NCBI GenBank assembly: GCA_013399895.1
Contig: VXBA01000883.1
Span: 434,001 to 498,000, forward strand
Reading direction: 5' to 3'
DNA length: 64,000 nt
DNA from: Serilophus lunatus
Taxonomy: Eukaryota > Chordata > Aves > Passeriformes > Eurylaimidae
Of the stretch, positions 27,601-41,521 are shown in pieces. Within the stretch, counting starts at the first letter, position 1; each line of letters starts with the position of its first letter. Made by a program: the position numbers and the translations under genes. The notes under the pieces were generated by a model, which saw only the letters and a list, made by a program, of their open reading frames with translations, was not told the DNA's origin and made no database searches.

Positions 27601-30600
27601 ATAACTGCTTATGCATAAAGGTAAATCAATATGAAATATCTGGAAAAGCTCTTTGAAGGAAAATATGTGAGAACATAGACCTATCATGTCCCTACCACTG
27701 ACTCTAGAAACCTGCATTTGGCCAAAGAAAACAAAGAGTGGTGGGCTTTATTTTTCCTTATGTAGATGGCTAATGAACTCCTTTCTGGCCTCATCTCATC
27801 CCAATGCTGTTGGTGTCTGTGTTTTGGAAACTTTGTGAAAGTAGATTGAATGTTTCTGTTTGGTTTTGACCTTAAACACAGTGGATCAAAAAGTGGGAAT
27901 TCTGAGAGCTATGTGAAAGAGAGGCAAACAAAAGTGAATAACAAGCTAAATACCTGGCTTGACCACTTCAAAACATCAATACTGCAAACATCTGACCACC
28001 CCAGTGTATGCAGTAACATATCCTCCATGCAGACTGTAATAAACCAAATGCTCAGTGAACAATGAAAGGAAAATGAGTGGTTGTTACTGTGTTTTAAATG
28101 ACAGAAACAGTTCTTACCCATTAAAATAAGATGCTAGATAATACTTATGTTTGTGCTTATTTCAATGAGTTTAGAACTTTACCATTTATTTTGGCATCTG
28201 TGGAGAATTATATACTCTGATGCAAGTCATTCTCTGAAGCATTCTGCCTTGACTTTACCAGTAAACTCAAGCCTGGTTCAATTCTAAAATGAGTTGTGAT
28301 CTTCTGAAACATTATAAATTAGCCTATTTTTAAATGGAGTAACTCTGAAAAGCAAAGCAGAACTAGAAAAAACCCATCACCTAGGCTTTGTCTCCTGTCC
28401 TGCACATAACCTCTTGTTTACAAAGGTCATCAGAGCAGAAGGGCAGATTCCAGCCAGAACATGGACATAAATAGTTGTCTAGGTGGATAATTCAATGTGT
28501 TGTAAACCTTTGGGAAAGTAGCTTACAGTCACCAGTTTGACAGTTGACTCTGTTATGTCAACTGCATGGGTTTTATTTCCCAGTGTGCATATGCACACAT
28601 GTCTATGTAGTGACACACCTCCAGCTCCTTAGGTACCATTACTCTTCCCAGACTGTAGCACTGATTAAAGTGCTTTGAGATACACCTGCTCTCTTTAATG
28701 CAATTGCCAAGCCATTTACATTCAAACTTTACCATATTCGGATCTCGTCTGAGTTTAATCACAGTATGGATATAATTTAATCCTTTTTGTAATACTTTTA
28801 AGACTTACGTAGTTCAAAACATGATAAATCATAATATAAGTGATGAAGAGCAAATGCAATGCAAGAGAGAATTAGAATTTTATAAGGAATGAATAAGAAC
28901 AATTAAGCACTGAGATGTAAAAGTGAGAGGGAGTGAGGAAAAATGCCACAGAAAGTGTGAAGGCAAGTAACTAGGATGAGGATAGTACAGGAGTGGAAGG
29001 TATGTGCAAAAATAATGGAAAAAGCTGAAAATAGAAAGTGATTCTGCAGAGTTTGAGTGATCAGCAGAAAGACAAGGAGGACATGGGAGGGAAAGGCAGA
29101 TGTCATGTTCTTGTAATGGAACTGACTGTGCTAATACCGCTGTGAAGCCTCTCAGCACACCCCTTGTAAATGAGATGTTTTCAGAAGCCCGAGAAGAGTC
29201 AGATAGAGTTGACAGCCTCTGTGGTCAGCAAAAAATCTCCAGGTATAGTCTGTGGCAACTCTCTGTTGCCTGCTGCCTGCTGCTCCCTTTCTTACAAGCT
29301 AACACAGTCCTCCCCAAAAGTCTTTTCTGAAGAGCTACAGGGACCTGGGAAGAAATCTGAAGATTTTCAGCATACATGCTCTGCCAAAGAAGGCTGTCAG
29401 TCACCCCACTGCCATATTTTTGGCTGTGTTAATAAGACAATGACCAGTTCAATTCCAGCTCAATAAAATCCAAGCAGCTGGGATAAACAGCAGTGTCCAG
29501 CTGGAGAAATGTAGCCAGATGCTGGAAAGTTACCGAACAGTGCTGAGTCCAGTGAATAAACAAAGGCTGCTAGTCAGTAGCTATTAAAAGGAAGAGACAT
29601 TATTGTTGGCACTTCAAGGGACTTGACTCAGAAGCATTCTCCACTTCATAACGTGGACCAGTAAGCTTGGCTGAGGCTAGGGCAGCACCAACATTTCTGC
29701 AGGGCCAAGCATCATGTAGATGCTTTTAATAGAGCAGGTTTACTTGGAGGAACACAAAGAGCTAAACCACAAACTGAAACTAGAAACAGACCCCAGACGA
29801 AACCATGGGGATACAGCAAGCCACTCCCATCAGGTTATGAAGAGCTGAGCTTGTGGTGCAGGGGTGATGCTGCAGCTTTACTGCTGGCAAGTGCAGAGCA
29901 GATAGAGATGGAGAGGGATACAGGGCAGGAAGACTCAGAGTCACAGTGGTGCAAATCAGGAGCCAAAAGCATTGGCTCCGAACACCTTGACAAATCCATA
30001 AAGGGGACAGGCAGACAGAAAAGGAGTTCTTGGCAGCACTCTCTGAAACAGAACAATGCCGTGACTGGCTTTTGGCAGAAGGGGGATACACTAGCTGATC
30101 TCAATCTATCAGAAGGTGCAATGAAGAAACAAACAACACTTCCATACAACTGTAGACAAAAGTACTTTTATAAAAGGTGAAGGTATCATTTGGGAAATCC
30201 AGTCCTGGAGGCAGTTGGTGGAAAGGATATAATTTTTAAGATTCCACCATGGGTTATGTGGCTATCTGAGAAGACCATGGGCATGCTGTGACAGAAGGAA
30301 ATGATTTTTCACTTCTTTTATAGAGGAATGAGAAAAAAATACAGAGTAGGCCTTGACCTTTTTATTGATGAGCTGCTAAATCCTGATCATAGGTTTGTAA
30401 GCATTGCATATATTGCATCAGTGCTGTGCACTGCAGTTCTAAGTCACAGTCTGTGACTGTTATCTAGGATTGACATCTAGGATGTGATTTTGGAGCTCAA
30501 GACTCCAAGAGCAAAATCACTTTTATTGAGAAAAAGAATGCAGATAAATATCTTAATCTGAGTTCTCTTCAGGCCTTAGAAAGTTTTACCAGCTTTCTAG

Positions 30601-33318
30601 TAAGACCAGTTTTGTCCTTCACCAAACCCATTGCAAAATTCAGCTTTTAACTCAATGGCAGCCTTCTTGTGGGCATTTCACAATATACAATAGTTCAGTC
30701 ATCAGCAATGCATTCTTTACTAGGAATTTATCTATAGATTTTGCCTTTCTAAAAGGCTTCAAAACCATGGAAATCAGTATGCTGCCATGCAAATTTTAAA
30801 TCACTTCTACTATTTGAGGGTTTAAGTGCATATTTGGGAAACAGCAAGCAGGTGGAAGGTATCTATATTGCTGAACTCTGTTCCTAGATCTAGGAGACAA
30901 ATATCAGTTTACATGTGAAAGAAGCTGTCATGTAGCTGGGCAGTGGGGAAGAATGTTAACTTTTGGAGGGTTTCTAAATGTTTTATCATGACTGAGCCTG
31001 GTCCATTTGATCTTTTAAAAAAACTTCTGTTCTTTACAGCTTCTGGACTACTTGTGTCTTTCCTTGGGTTGTTCTTGCTCTGTATTTTGGCATGAAATAT
31101 GATCCTGGAATTTTTAGAAGTGTAATTACTGCAATAATTTAGATGTTCTATTCTTCTGTTTTCCAGAAATATAAATAAACATTTTAAAACAAAAAGAGGA
31201 AGCTGCTACTCATTTTTACAAGATTATGTATGTACATAATCTGCAAGTTTCCTCATTCCTCAGCTGATCTCTCCACTTTCTTATACTCCTAGCAATCACA
31301 AAAAATTGGCACAATGAGGGATTTTCAATTCTCTCTTTACTCAGGGGAAAAATTTTAAATGAGAATGTCCCTGGATACAAAGGGGCAAGAAGTGGAGTGG
31401 AAACACAGACAAATAATAACATCTTTCAGTACTAACACACAAACAGTTATTACCTATCCAGTGTTTTTAAGCCTGGAATAATTGGGTGGAGGGGTTAGGG
31501 TTAGGGTTGGGATTTTTAAAGTGTTACTACTTTTATGCAGAACTGTGTAAACAGAGGCCATCTAAGATTTCAGGTTAAATTATGTGTGTTTCAGCACTTT
31601 TCCCCAGAATTTATAGTAAGTGTATGGTCTCTTACACCTTAGCAAAGAGCAGGATGACTCCTATTTGGAAGCATGATAACTGTAGTCCCAGAGGAGACAA
31701 TAGTTATTTGCTATTTATTGTTACAGACGGCTGCATTACCAGAGGGATTTAAGGACATTTAGCACAACACATGCACTCTATAACTGAGTGAACATGCCCT
31801 TTTGCAAACACATCTTCCCCTCTCAGTGCTGCCTGGAGCACTGAAACTTTCAGGCATTGCCTTATCTGCGGTTGCTGACACCTGTTCCATGGGAGCAGAT
31901 AATTCCAGAGGCCTGTCATTTCCTTCTCCAGCTGCCGTCTCACCTCCCAGTCTCCTAAGGGTCCTGTCACCCTTAATCACGGTCTTCTCTGTGATGGAAA
32001 CCACAGGTGAAGAGCCAGACAGGTTCCAGACTTGCCCACAGCAGAATTCTTTCACTTTATTCCCTGGGAAAAGGATGGGGGAAAAGTGGGGAGACAAGGG
32101 CAAAAATGCAGATGTACTACAATAGACAGCTACACCAAAAGCAAGTGAGCATGAATAATTCTCCTGTTGGGTTTTCTTCCTCATTAATTCCTTTCTCCAT
32201 GTGGAGTTCAGGTATACTCACATTCCAGGCAAGGATCGTGTTGTTCTAAGGTTTGAGCTGAATTAATTACTTGACTTCCCACTTAGTCTTCAGTACCTTT
32301 TCAGGCAGATTTTAAGGTGCTTATCATATATTAAAACTTTTCTTCCATTTAGGTATCCACATGCAAACAAAAATAAAAACCAGAAGCCAGTGTTAGGAAA
32401 GTGCTGGCCAGGCTCTTCCATATACATCCAATACATTAAATACTTGGCAAATATGGCTGTGCTGATGATGTTAAACCTTTTGTGAAATCTTTGCCTCAGT
32501 AAGAATTCATTACCTCTAAATTAGAACTTCATCTAATGTACAGATATTGGGACAGTTACATGCTTCTGAGAAGATAAAAGATTTTGTAGAGGCTAGGGCC
32601 AACATGATAAAGAATTCCTTCAAATTTTGCAGAATAGAGCTTGAACTGAGTAGAAGTTACATTAATCGTTTCAGAGATTCACTGTTTTGGGATCACTACT
32701 CAAATGTTTTACTCTCATCAGATCCAGCATTCAATGAAGGACTCTGCAGACAGAGCAAACCCAACTGCTATTCACAACAAAATTCAGCCCAGGTCTGCTC
32801 AGGATTCAGACCTCAGTCACCACATGAGGTGTGCTGGGAGTTGAATACTGTTTTCAGTGTCTAACCTCATGTCAGGAAAAGCAGCTAAAGCTAGAGGATG
32901 ATAGTCTTCTTTGAATGTCACTCTGAAAAAAAAAATAGAAAGAAAGAAAGGCATGTTCTGGAGTATAGTTTGCCCAATTTAACAAAAATGTTAAATTGTG
33001 CTCCCACTGCAAGATTATGTGTGTTTGCTGAAACTACCCTGTGCTTGTGAACGACTGGGTAAAGACTCTGATTACCTTCAGTGGTCTTTGGATCTGACGC
33101 TAAGTGAGCCAGCATAAATAGATCAGTATTTGGAGGAAGGTTTAACTGTGCACCATCAATTTTATAGCACCTTTAAACCAATATTTACAATAGCCAGCGT
33201 CAAGTGATTCACTACTCAAAATGCTCCCAAAACACACTATTGACAAACCTGCAATCTGCCTTCCATCTCCAAACTCTGGATGGGTACTTTTGGCCTCATC
33301 TTTTTTTTTAATATATTG
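27601..33318. other. Non-coding intergenic DNA
   Basis: No coding exon is recognised. The longest frame (141 codons, minus, 31759-32184) is matched by a 107-codon frame on the other strand over the same GC-richer patch, which suggests composition. A telomere-like G-rich motif at 31491-31511 is listed separately. A hairpin with 7-base arms (AGTCACA, then TGTGACT) lies near 30442-30458. Confidence 0.55.
31491..31511 (+). repeat. Interstitial telomere-like motif, G-quadruplex type
   Basis: Four G-runs of three or four are spaced by TTA, TTA and TT, giving two full TTAGGG units plus partial flanks on the plus strand. This meets the usual sequence rule for a four-tract G-quadruplex with short loops. 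The array is far too short to be a telomere or a fusion scar. Short interstitial telomere repeats often arise during break repair. Confidence 0.75.
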
Positions 33319-33340
33319 ACACTTAACTTTTCAGCACAGA

Positions 33341-33763
33341 ATGTATATTGACAGAGCCATCAAGAAAGCAAACACATTAAACTTAAAACAACAAGAAAAA
33401 GCTCTAAACAATATAAAGCTGGGCCTACAAACATGTATGCTGAAAAGCTTTAGATACCTGGGTCTGCAAATAGATCCTCGAGCTTCCATTTGGGCTCATA
33501 TAGCAATCAAAACACAAGCAAATTTTGCAATTATACAGGCAACAATTTATAGTGTCAGGTCAGAACCAGACTTGGCTTCTCTGGCTCCAGCAGCCATCCA
33601 GCAGCATGTTAGTCACACAAAAAACTTAAAGCTGTTCAGAGCAGCCTTGTTAAAAACTGCACCAGCAAAGTCCCAGCTAAGATTTTTGTCCTTTAAATCA
33701 GGTATTGCTCATTCAAATGCTCAGCTCAACCAATGGACAAGGCAAAGCACAGCTCTTCCCTAG
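33341..33763 (+). pseudogene. Open frame with RT-like motif, possible decayed retroelement
   Basis: This frame runs 140 codons plus stop in AT-rich DNA, longer than its neighbours. Residues about 37-49 contain FRYLGLQIDP followed by W-x-H-I, reminiscent of the 'F-x-YLG-x-x-(I/L)-D...W-x-x-HI' block that follows the palm of many non-LTR retrotransposon reverse transcriptases. Residues upstream (EKALNNI) also fit the helix before that block. The catalytic YxDD box and an endonuclease are absent, and the sequence beyond residue 70 has no match that I know. A pyrimidine-rich tract ending in CAG lies just upstream (33319-33339), so an exon is an alternative reading. It may also be a chance frame. 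Confidence 0.2.
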
Positions 33764-36700
33764 CCCTGCATGCAGAATGAGCTTGCAGTCAGTCAGGCTC
33801 AGGAGCCAGAGGGCACCAGGACTTCCTTCCACAGCACCTGTGGCTCCCCAGGACCCCACTCACTTTCTCTGCCAAGTCTTTTGCTTGAGAGGAGAATCTG
33901 ACCCATCATTTTTGTCAGATTTCTTTCATCCATTACTTGTGGGAAAGGAAATAGCTGCAGGTCAAGTGTACTTGGGGCAGTACAGCAGCAGAGATCATCT
34001 TGACCAATGATGCTACTGTGAGGTAGAGATCAGGACATCTGAAATTACACATCCCTGAGCAGCACAGGAGTAACACACAAAATGAGAACAAAAGTTGCAG
34101 GCAAAGGTAAAGCTATTTTCTCACAAAGCCTGAAGATGGACGGACATTTTCAATGCCCTGCTTTCCATTCTAGACTTTGATTCACTTCTGTGTCCCTTCA
34201 CTTCTTCACTCAGCTCAGCAGCTATTTTGATCGCTAAGCCATGTATGTTTTCTTCTTTTATAAATCATCCCAGTCTCAGTAGGATGCAGTGTTACAGCCC
34301 AGTCATTTGCTCCAGGAAAGGGTTTCCTTCCCTCTGGCAGTACGATCTCCTCTCATGTTTGTGGATCTGGGCTTATGAAATAAACATTGGTTTCATAGCC
34401 TCAGAAACAAAACTCCTTGTTCTTGTGCTGCATGAAGAATTCTGGCCTGATTTTAGGCCTCTCAAAAGATTAAGATTATGGCTGAAGGTTGCAGAATGAT
34501 TTTTTTTTTTTAGTTTTCTTCCTTTCTGTGACACAGGATCTACAGCAGCACTCAGGTTGAACATGTAAAGGCTCAGCTTCTTCATATAGCCAGAGAGACA
34601 CAGGTATTTCCATGTCAGTGCAGGTGTTCCCAGTGTGAGAATTTTCAGGGCTCAGCATTGCAAAGTTGGCATCTTATTCCTGCTGCCTTTAGTGGGGTCC
34701 TAGGGAAGAAAAGAAGAATGCTTTCCTCAGGTTGTATCTCTTCTGCAGACTGGAGATGTAGGAAAGTATCTGTGAAATACCTGTAATCATCACAAAACTG
34801 GGTAGTAATATGAAGAAAATCACAGTGGCATGGGAGTCATCATGCAACACACAGCCATTCCATACTGAAACTTGTGCCTCAGCTGTATTGCTGAAACTGG
34901 AGTTAGAAGAATAAACCCAGCTTGAGAATGTCACCACAGCACCTCAGCGTCACCTGCAGCTGAAGTTTCTCTTCCTCCTTATGATGCCAGACCCATGGAC
35001 TGCCAGCCATGGGATGAATTACTATGCCAACAGCAGCCCAGTCAGGCTGCAGCAGTAGGATCTGGTAAGTACAGCTATCACTGAGGGATTGAAGCACAGT
35101 GTGAAAACCCATGGATGGGGAGCTCCTGCTTTTAGTGCATTGAATGCTACAGAAAGTTACTACTTGCTAAACAATTTTCTGTTAAATTTATATACATATA
35201 TCTCTTTTGTTGTTAATTCCCCTTGACATTTTCTCGTGTGCTTGTTTTTGTTGGGTTTTTTAATTTTATTTTATCCTTCAGCATCTGCTTTCCTACCTGC
35301 TACTGCTATTCTCTTTACTGGCAGTATTTTCCTGTTGAATTTTTTTGTACAAAACTTTACTGAGAATGGAATTAAGCTTCCCCATTGCACTAAGACAACA
35401 TGAGAAGTGATGAAAATTCAGACAAAAGTCATGTGATGAACTAGGAATATTTCTGTGCCTTTAGTGGCGAGTACTGGAAGGAGGTGCTCAGTGCTAGTCA
35501 GCTTATGCCACTTGACACAGTTGCTGGCAAAGCCTTCTTGGGAGTGTTTTGTGTTGTGCTTCTAGAAAGACATCATTCAGACTCCTGGTTCCAGCTGACT
35601 TCTTAGGCTTAACTTACCCCAAATTTTCAAGCTCCTTATTTCTAAAATTGCAACATAACAGCCCAAAATTTCCCCTTTGCCTGAAAGAAAGAAATGCTCC
35701 AAATCTAAGAAGATACACATGGTATTTCTGTTGCAGTTTTATCTAAGCACCTCATGCCTTTAATTTCAGCCCTCATAGTAACACCATGAGACAGGATATG
35801 GTGTCATTGCTGCAGAACTTGAGCATCAAGAAGTTTTGTGCTCTGTCACAATTCACATGGGGCCTGTGAAGGGCTGGCAACTCCCTCAGGATCTGTAATC
35901 TCTGGCTAATGGCCATCCTCTTTTTATATCTTTAAGTAAAAAAGATGGAAAAAGCCTTTCTGCACAGGCAAATGAAAAAGAAAATGAGCAACAGGTATGG
36001 CCTCCCTTCAGGCCAGGGAAAAAAACTCCCCCTTGGCTTCATCCATCGGTTTGTAGCAAGTTTCCTTCTCTTGATTGAAAAGGCAAATAGGTCTCGAGTC
36101 CCGCTCTCTGCTCACAGAAAGGAGTCTCTTTTGACTCTTTTGTGTGGAACAACAGTGACGTGCTGTGGCTGCTCAGGCAAAGCACAGCAGTACAGAGCTC
36201 AGAGCTGTTATCACAGGGGCTGCTTCCCTACAGAAAATTACATTCACACATAACAGCTACCAGTCCCCATATCACGATAACAGTTCATAAATAAGTTTGG
36301 TGAAATGCCAAGTTATGATTCTGTATGTGGCAAGCCCCCTTTCAAGTACTAATTTACACTTTATGCTTCTCTCTCATGTAACAGTGCTATTTAGAGGGTA
36401 ATCACATTTCAACCTAATTTCCAAATTAGTAGAAAATATTTGTATTGACTAGTAGTGTAGGTATGGGTTGCAGCTGACAGTGCAGGCTGAAGTCTCTACA
36501 TATCATGGAAGAAAATTTGATGAGAATTGCTCAATCGTTAAAAGAGCTATAGGGGAGGTCTAGTAAAGTAATTTATTCTACTTCAGGCAATTGGGTAGGA
36601 ACACTTCCATTAAAGGACAGGTGAAGTACAAAAAGGGATATCTGTTAGTCCCGTGTCATGGAGTGAGCAGCTAAGTAAGATTGTGGGGTTGCAGTTTGGA

Positions 36701-39700
36701 GAAACATGCTGCTTTCTAAGAGCCTTTAGTGTTTTAATGCTTGTCATGTTATCTACAATCCAAAGAATAAGAAGTTACAAGGAGATCTGCTGCGTGAGTT
36801 GTTTGCTCTCTCTGGGATTATTTCCTGAACTCCTTGGGGCATCCATTCCCATAGGCAAACACAAGACAATAGGGTTAATCACAGGGGTAGCTGGTCTTTG
36901 AAAAGACTAAAGCTTACCTGGATCAAATTCAATTCTCTTCCCAAATGGGTGAGTATATGGTTCATCAGCTTTTGGAGATAAAACGGCAGAGAGGCAGCTT
37001 TAGAAAGAGTGGGTGTGGGAGTTACTACTCCAATAAAAAATGTAGAATTGCTCAGGGAAGGATTGATGAGCTCTAGATGGTGTGTAGGAAGAAGCCCTTG
37101 AAGTTGGAGAGGGCATTTTGAATTATAAGACAGATAGCTCAGTTGTTATGGTGACAGAGGGTCCCCATGCACAGCTATCACTGCCAAGGCAGAGTAAAAG
37201 AACTTTCTGGTGAAGAGAAGTGAGCCCAAGACAGATTCTGAAGGGCAGGTCTGTGCCTAGGAGGGGCTTGGGAGCAGGAGTGTAGTTTTCCTATTGTATG
37301 TCTGTATGGGAAGTGGAATTTTTTTCTCATTGATGTTGCTGATCTAACAGCCTTCTGTCTACTCACAGAGAGCCAGAGACCCTTGAGGGGGAATAACATA
37401 TCCTACATTCAAAAAAGTGAGCCCAGCAGAGATCCCTGCACAGTTATAGTCCTGTGTCTCTGGACACAAATGTGACAAGAAAGTAATCACTAAAGTATGA
37501 CAGTAAAGAAACTGCACTGTCCCTTTTTGTTAATCAGCCTGTCCAGCAAAGGTATCACTATTCAGCTGGATTAGTAACAGCAACACAGGTTCACTTGTGC
37601 CAATCCACAACAGTCAGGCAGAACAGTTCTCTTAAGACATGGTCACCACTGATGTTGTTTCTTCTACCTATTTGCACCTGTTCTTTCAGTGGTGCCCCCA
37701 GGATCACTGGGAGCATCAGTTACAGCTGCTGCAAACCCTCACTGCCACAGCGTGCTGAGAACCTCAAACTGGCACCAGTGGGTTTTGTTGCTGCACACAG
37801 TCAGGGGACTGAATGACTCCAGGAAACAAAGAGTATTAGTAATTGCCACCTGTTCAGCAAAAATGAAACTCACTCTAGTAAGTCTTGTCACTCGGATGTT
37901 TACATAAATTCTAGTAAAGCCTTAAACAATGAATATCTGAGTATGAGGCAATCCTGTACATCTCTATTGAACAGACAAGATTGTGTATGTCTTGATTTCT
38001 TGTTGGCTGAGAACGTGCCCTGTAGCCATTTATTTCTTCTTTTGTTTTCACTAAATATTGCATTATTCCTGAGTTGTGAGAAATAAATATTTACACTTTT
38101 TTCTGCACACTGTATTAAATAAGTCTCTTATCTATCTGTTCACTGAATGAAACAGGCCTGGGCTTCTCAATTATTTATGTAGAACTTCTCCATTTTATCA
38201 GACCAGATAAAGGTCTCGTCATATATGAATATTATGAGTATGAAAATGGACACAGGCAAGAAGGAAACACAGTTGCCAAGTCTGCTGGCTACAGCTGTTG
38301 CCATGCCTGTTAGTTACTGTTTATAAACAGAAATGTAGATAACTCAAAAGACTTGCTATTCCAAGTCCTAGGAAGTTTGTTCCTTCTGTGGATTTCCCTT
38401 GACAGTTATAAAATTCTTTTTTTATGATGGGTGTTTTTCTTGGGGGGNTGAGAACTGTGGCAATAAAAGGTATATGATGCCAAGGGGTTTTCACAGCACT
38501 GGTACAGTCAGTTCCAAAAGGCTGTGAAAATAGAGACTCCTCCACAGTGCAATTCAGTTCAGCCTTTCTGTATGCTACAGGCATTACACACAGCATTAGC
38601 TTATAAATATTTGAGAAGGCCAGGTTGGATGGAGACATATGTTGGCCCCATTAGCAGCCAGATGTGTTGTCCAGAAGCACAAGCCATTAGCAAATGCCGT
38701 TTAGCTATGGGAAGACAGATTCCTTTCAACACCTAGGGAGTATTTACACTGAGAGACTCACAGCCTTTCATGACAAGTGTTCGCCTTGTCCTTGGCAAAA
38801 ATGAAAACAGTAAAATTATGAGCCAAAAGCTCTTCAGGGAACTGCCTTCCATCCCTCCAACTCCAACAAAGATGTCTTTCAACTATCTTTGAAATGAGTC
38901 ATACAAGCCCACTACCAACAGGACTAAGGTGCTGCTTTTTAATACTTCACTGCTCATCAGCTCTGTTCTCCTTCAAATGAAATATTAAACCAAATAGCTT
39001 AAACCAGCATGGGAAAGGGACCAGGCTGTAGAGGTGGTGTGCTGAATAAATGCATTTTAATATCCAAGAGTGGTGGGAGATGACTTGGCAGTATAAATAC
39101 ATTCAATTGTGACAGCTTGGCTGATAAGCAGTAACTCATTAACTGATGATAACTTGTTTTCTTACAGTCCCTTTCTTTCTGGCAGTTTTACAAGTGTGAA
39201 CTTTAGTGCCTTGTCCTCAATGGTGACGGAACCTGCAATGTTACTGTAAGATCACAAAGATTGACTTTCTTTGGTAGTAACCTGAGGAATGAGGTCACAC
39301 ACAAAAAAAGATTTCAATCTGTCAGTGCCACTCTAGTTAGTGTGGAGTATGGCATCATATCCCTCTTCCTTCTAATACCTGTAGATTGTTTACCAACTGA
39401 TGTTGATGTGTTTGGGGACTACAGTTCAGAGATGAAGAAACTATCCCTAAATAATGCCCATCCAACATAAAAGTCTAGCAACTCGATCCTGCTACACAGC
39501 TAAGAATATTTTTTACTACCCTGGTAAATTGGCTTGGAAGAATTATAGCTGTGTCTGAGGAGTCTATGCAGATTGGAGTGGATAATGATACCACAGTTCC
39601 TAGGAAAGGAAGACTGGATCTCATAAATGAGAGGAGTTAGACTTGGTCCCTCCTACTTGGACAGTTGTTGCATAGTTTCAAAATTCAGCAATGCTGTGGT

Positions 39701-40250
39701 GTTGCTCAGCTCATACTGAGAGCAGAACTTCCTGCTGTTTCCTTTTCTGGACCAATCCTGAAGTCTATCCTGTTCAATTGTTCAATTCTTAGACAGTTTG
39801 TCATATAATGGAAATAACCCATCATATAAAGCTATTTACTTATTTTTTGCATCCTCAGATATGCAGTTTGATTAGTTTCTGCTTAACAGTTTCAAAATGT
39901 ATGCCACAAATGTAATCATAAAACAATACAGGTCAATCTAATCAAAACATACCCATCAATGGAATCACTACAGCATCTGTCTCTTAAGAACAGAAACATA
40001 AAAACCTTTTAAAAAGTTTTATGTTTACTTAAAAAAAAAACAGCAACAACAAAAACAACAGGGGCAATTTACAGTACATTTCCCAATATCTGACATTTTA
40101 ACTTCAGATGGCCAGTACTTGGGAGGTGTCACTGGCTGGGATTCATCAGTTTCTAGATGAGAATCTCTGGGCTATAAAATATAGGATTATTAGAGCATAG
40201 TGACCACGACAGTCTCCTCTGCACTTCAAACCATACAAAAATAGTGCAGA
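33764..40250. other. Non-coding intergenic DNA
   Basis: Nothing codes convincingly here. Frames are about 100 codons or fewer and unrecognised. A single unresolved base (N) lies at 38448 at the end of a G-run, which looks like a sequencing or assembly ambiguity. AT-rich tracts and short A or T runs are frequent. Confidence 0.55.
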
Positions 40251-40320
40251 ATTATAGAATGGTTTAGATTGGAAAACACATTTAAGATCATCAAGGCCAA
40301 CTGCCTTTCATAAGTCCATA
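40251..40320 (-). mobile_element. CR1 retrotransposon 3' end, short fragment
   Basis: Read from the left, the plus strand shows the reverse complement of a CR1 tail: ATTATAGAATGGTTTAGATTGG, then a block akin to 'aagatcatc' and 'ccaactgcc'. The tail points left, so the element is on the minus strand. It is diverged and only some 70 bases are recognisable. Sequence to about 40450 may be a poorly preserved continuation. Confidence 0.65.
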
Positions 40321-41521
40321 GAGGCTGGGCCTGATCCCCTGGCTGTCCTGTGCGTGCTGTATGCACAGGAATGGTTCCTTCCCAAATACAGCCAAGTGCT
40401 CAGTGCAGCCATGAGATGTCAGTACAGACCACAGTTTCAGTGCACGCTATCAAAAAGCTGAAAAGGTCTCCCAAGTGAGAGCATTCACACTATGATTACT
40501 ACCAGTACAAATGCCAAAGTGGCAGGTGACCCAGCAGTATGTTCTGTCCCTGCAAATATATATCCAAAAATTGAATGTGACAGTGATACAGCTTCTGAAA
40601 GCACTGGCAAAAAGGGATGGGAAAGCTTGCGGGCCTAGTTAGGGTTAAAGCTGATGTGTAAAACAGAGGAGAAAGCTATTGGAGTAAAACAGCACTACAA
40701 TATTTTAGTAAAATGATCTAATTTTTGTAACTTAACTAGAATGCAACCCAGTAGGAAAGACCTGTAACCTAAACCAGGTCTCTGGGGTAGAGCCTGGCCT
40801 TTAAGATAGTTTCATCTGGTCTTCAGGTATATCAGACCAAACTCCTGTGAGCTAACCATTGCTGGGCTAACAACTGTGTCCTCATCAAAGCACAGAGGAG
40901 TCTCTTCTGAACATGGTTATACCAATTCTGAGGCCAGGTTGATTCTCTAGTACAAAGCTAGGGCATTCATTCTAACTTTGTTCATCCTGATTGGCATAAT
41001 TGAGTCTGTGAATATGAAAATGACAGGAGGTGAAAGGACATGTGTTTCTTACTGATGTATGTTGGCTGACTATGAACTGCTTCACTGCAAGGAGTTTATA
41101 ATATGAACCAGAGAAAAGGACATCAGTATTTATGAAGGGGGCTCAGATTTCCTCAGATTTTGTTTTGGTTCTGGAAAAAGTTGAGAAATTGAATTTCCTT
41201 TGCAAAACAATGCAAACAAGTGATAAAATTAGAGTCCAAGAGTTCTTGAGCTCCCAAGGTGTCAACCAAGCTTGGAAAAATCTAAGTCTTTTGGATCTGC
41301 CTTATGGGCAGGGTCTAACTTTCCTTAACAGCTTCAGTGGGCCCACCCCCTATGCCTTGTAGTGGAGAGGTTCTCAGATGATTCTGGCTCTGCCCAATAC
41401 TGCCTCAGGCATGGACAGAGCATGTCCTGTTTGGTCTCCAACCTTCCATCCTTTTCCATTTGGAAAGAAGAAATTATGAACAACCTGTGTGTGTATAGAG
41501 CCAGCCAAGTTATATGGGGTT
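40321..41521. other. Non-coding DNA between CR1 and LTR
   Basis: No exon, RNA gene or recognisable repeat is visible. A 76-codon frame at 41132-41362 is unremarkable. Confidence 0.5.

Noticed and set aside
31759..32184. 141-codon minus-strand frame with a 107-codon frame opposite
   Set aside because: Open frames on both strands over a GC-richer patch suggest composition. No domain is recognised.
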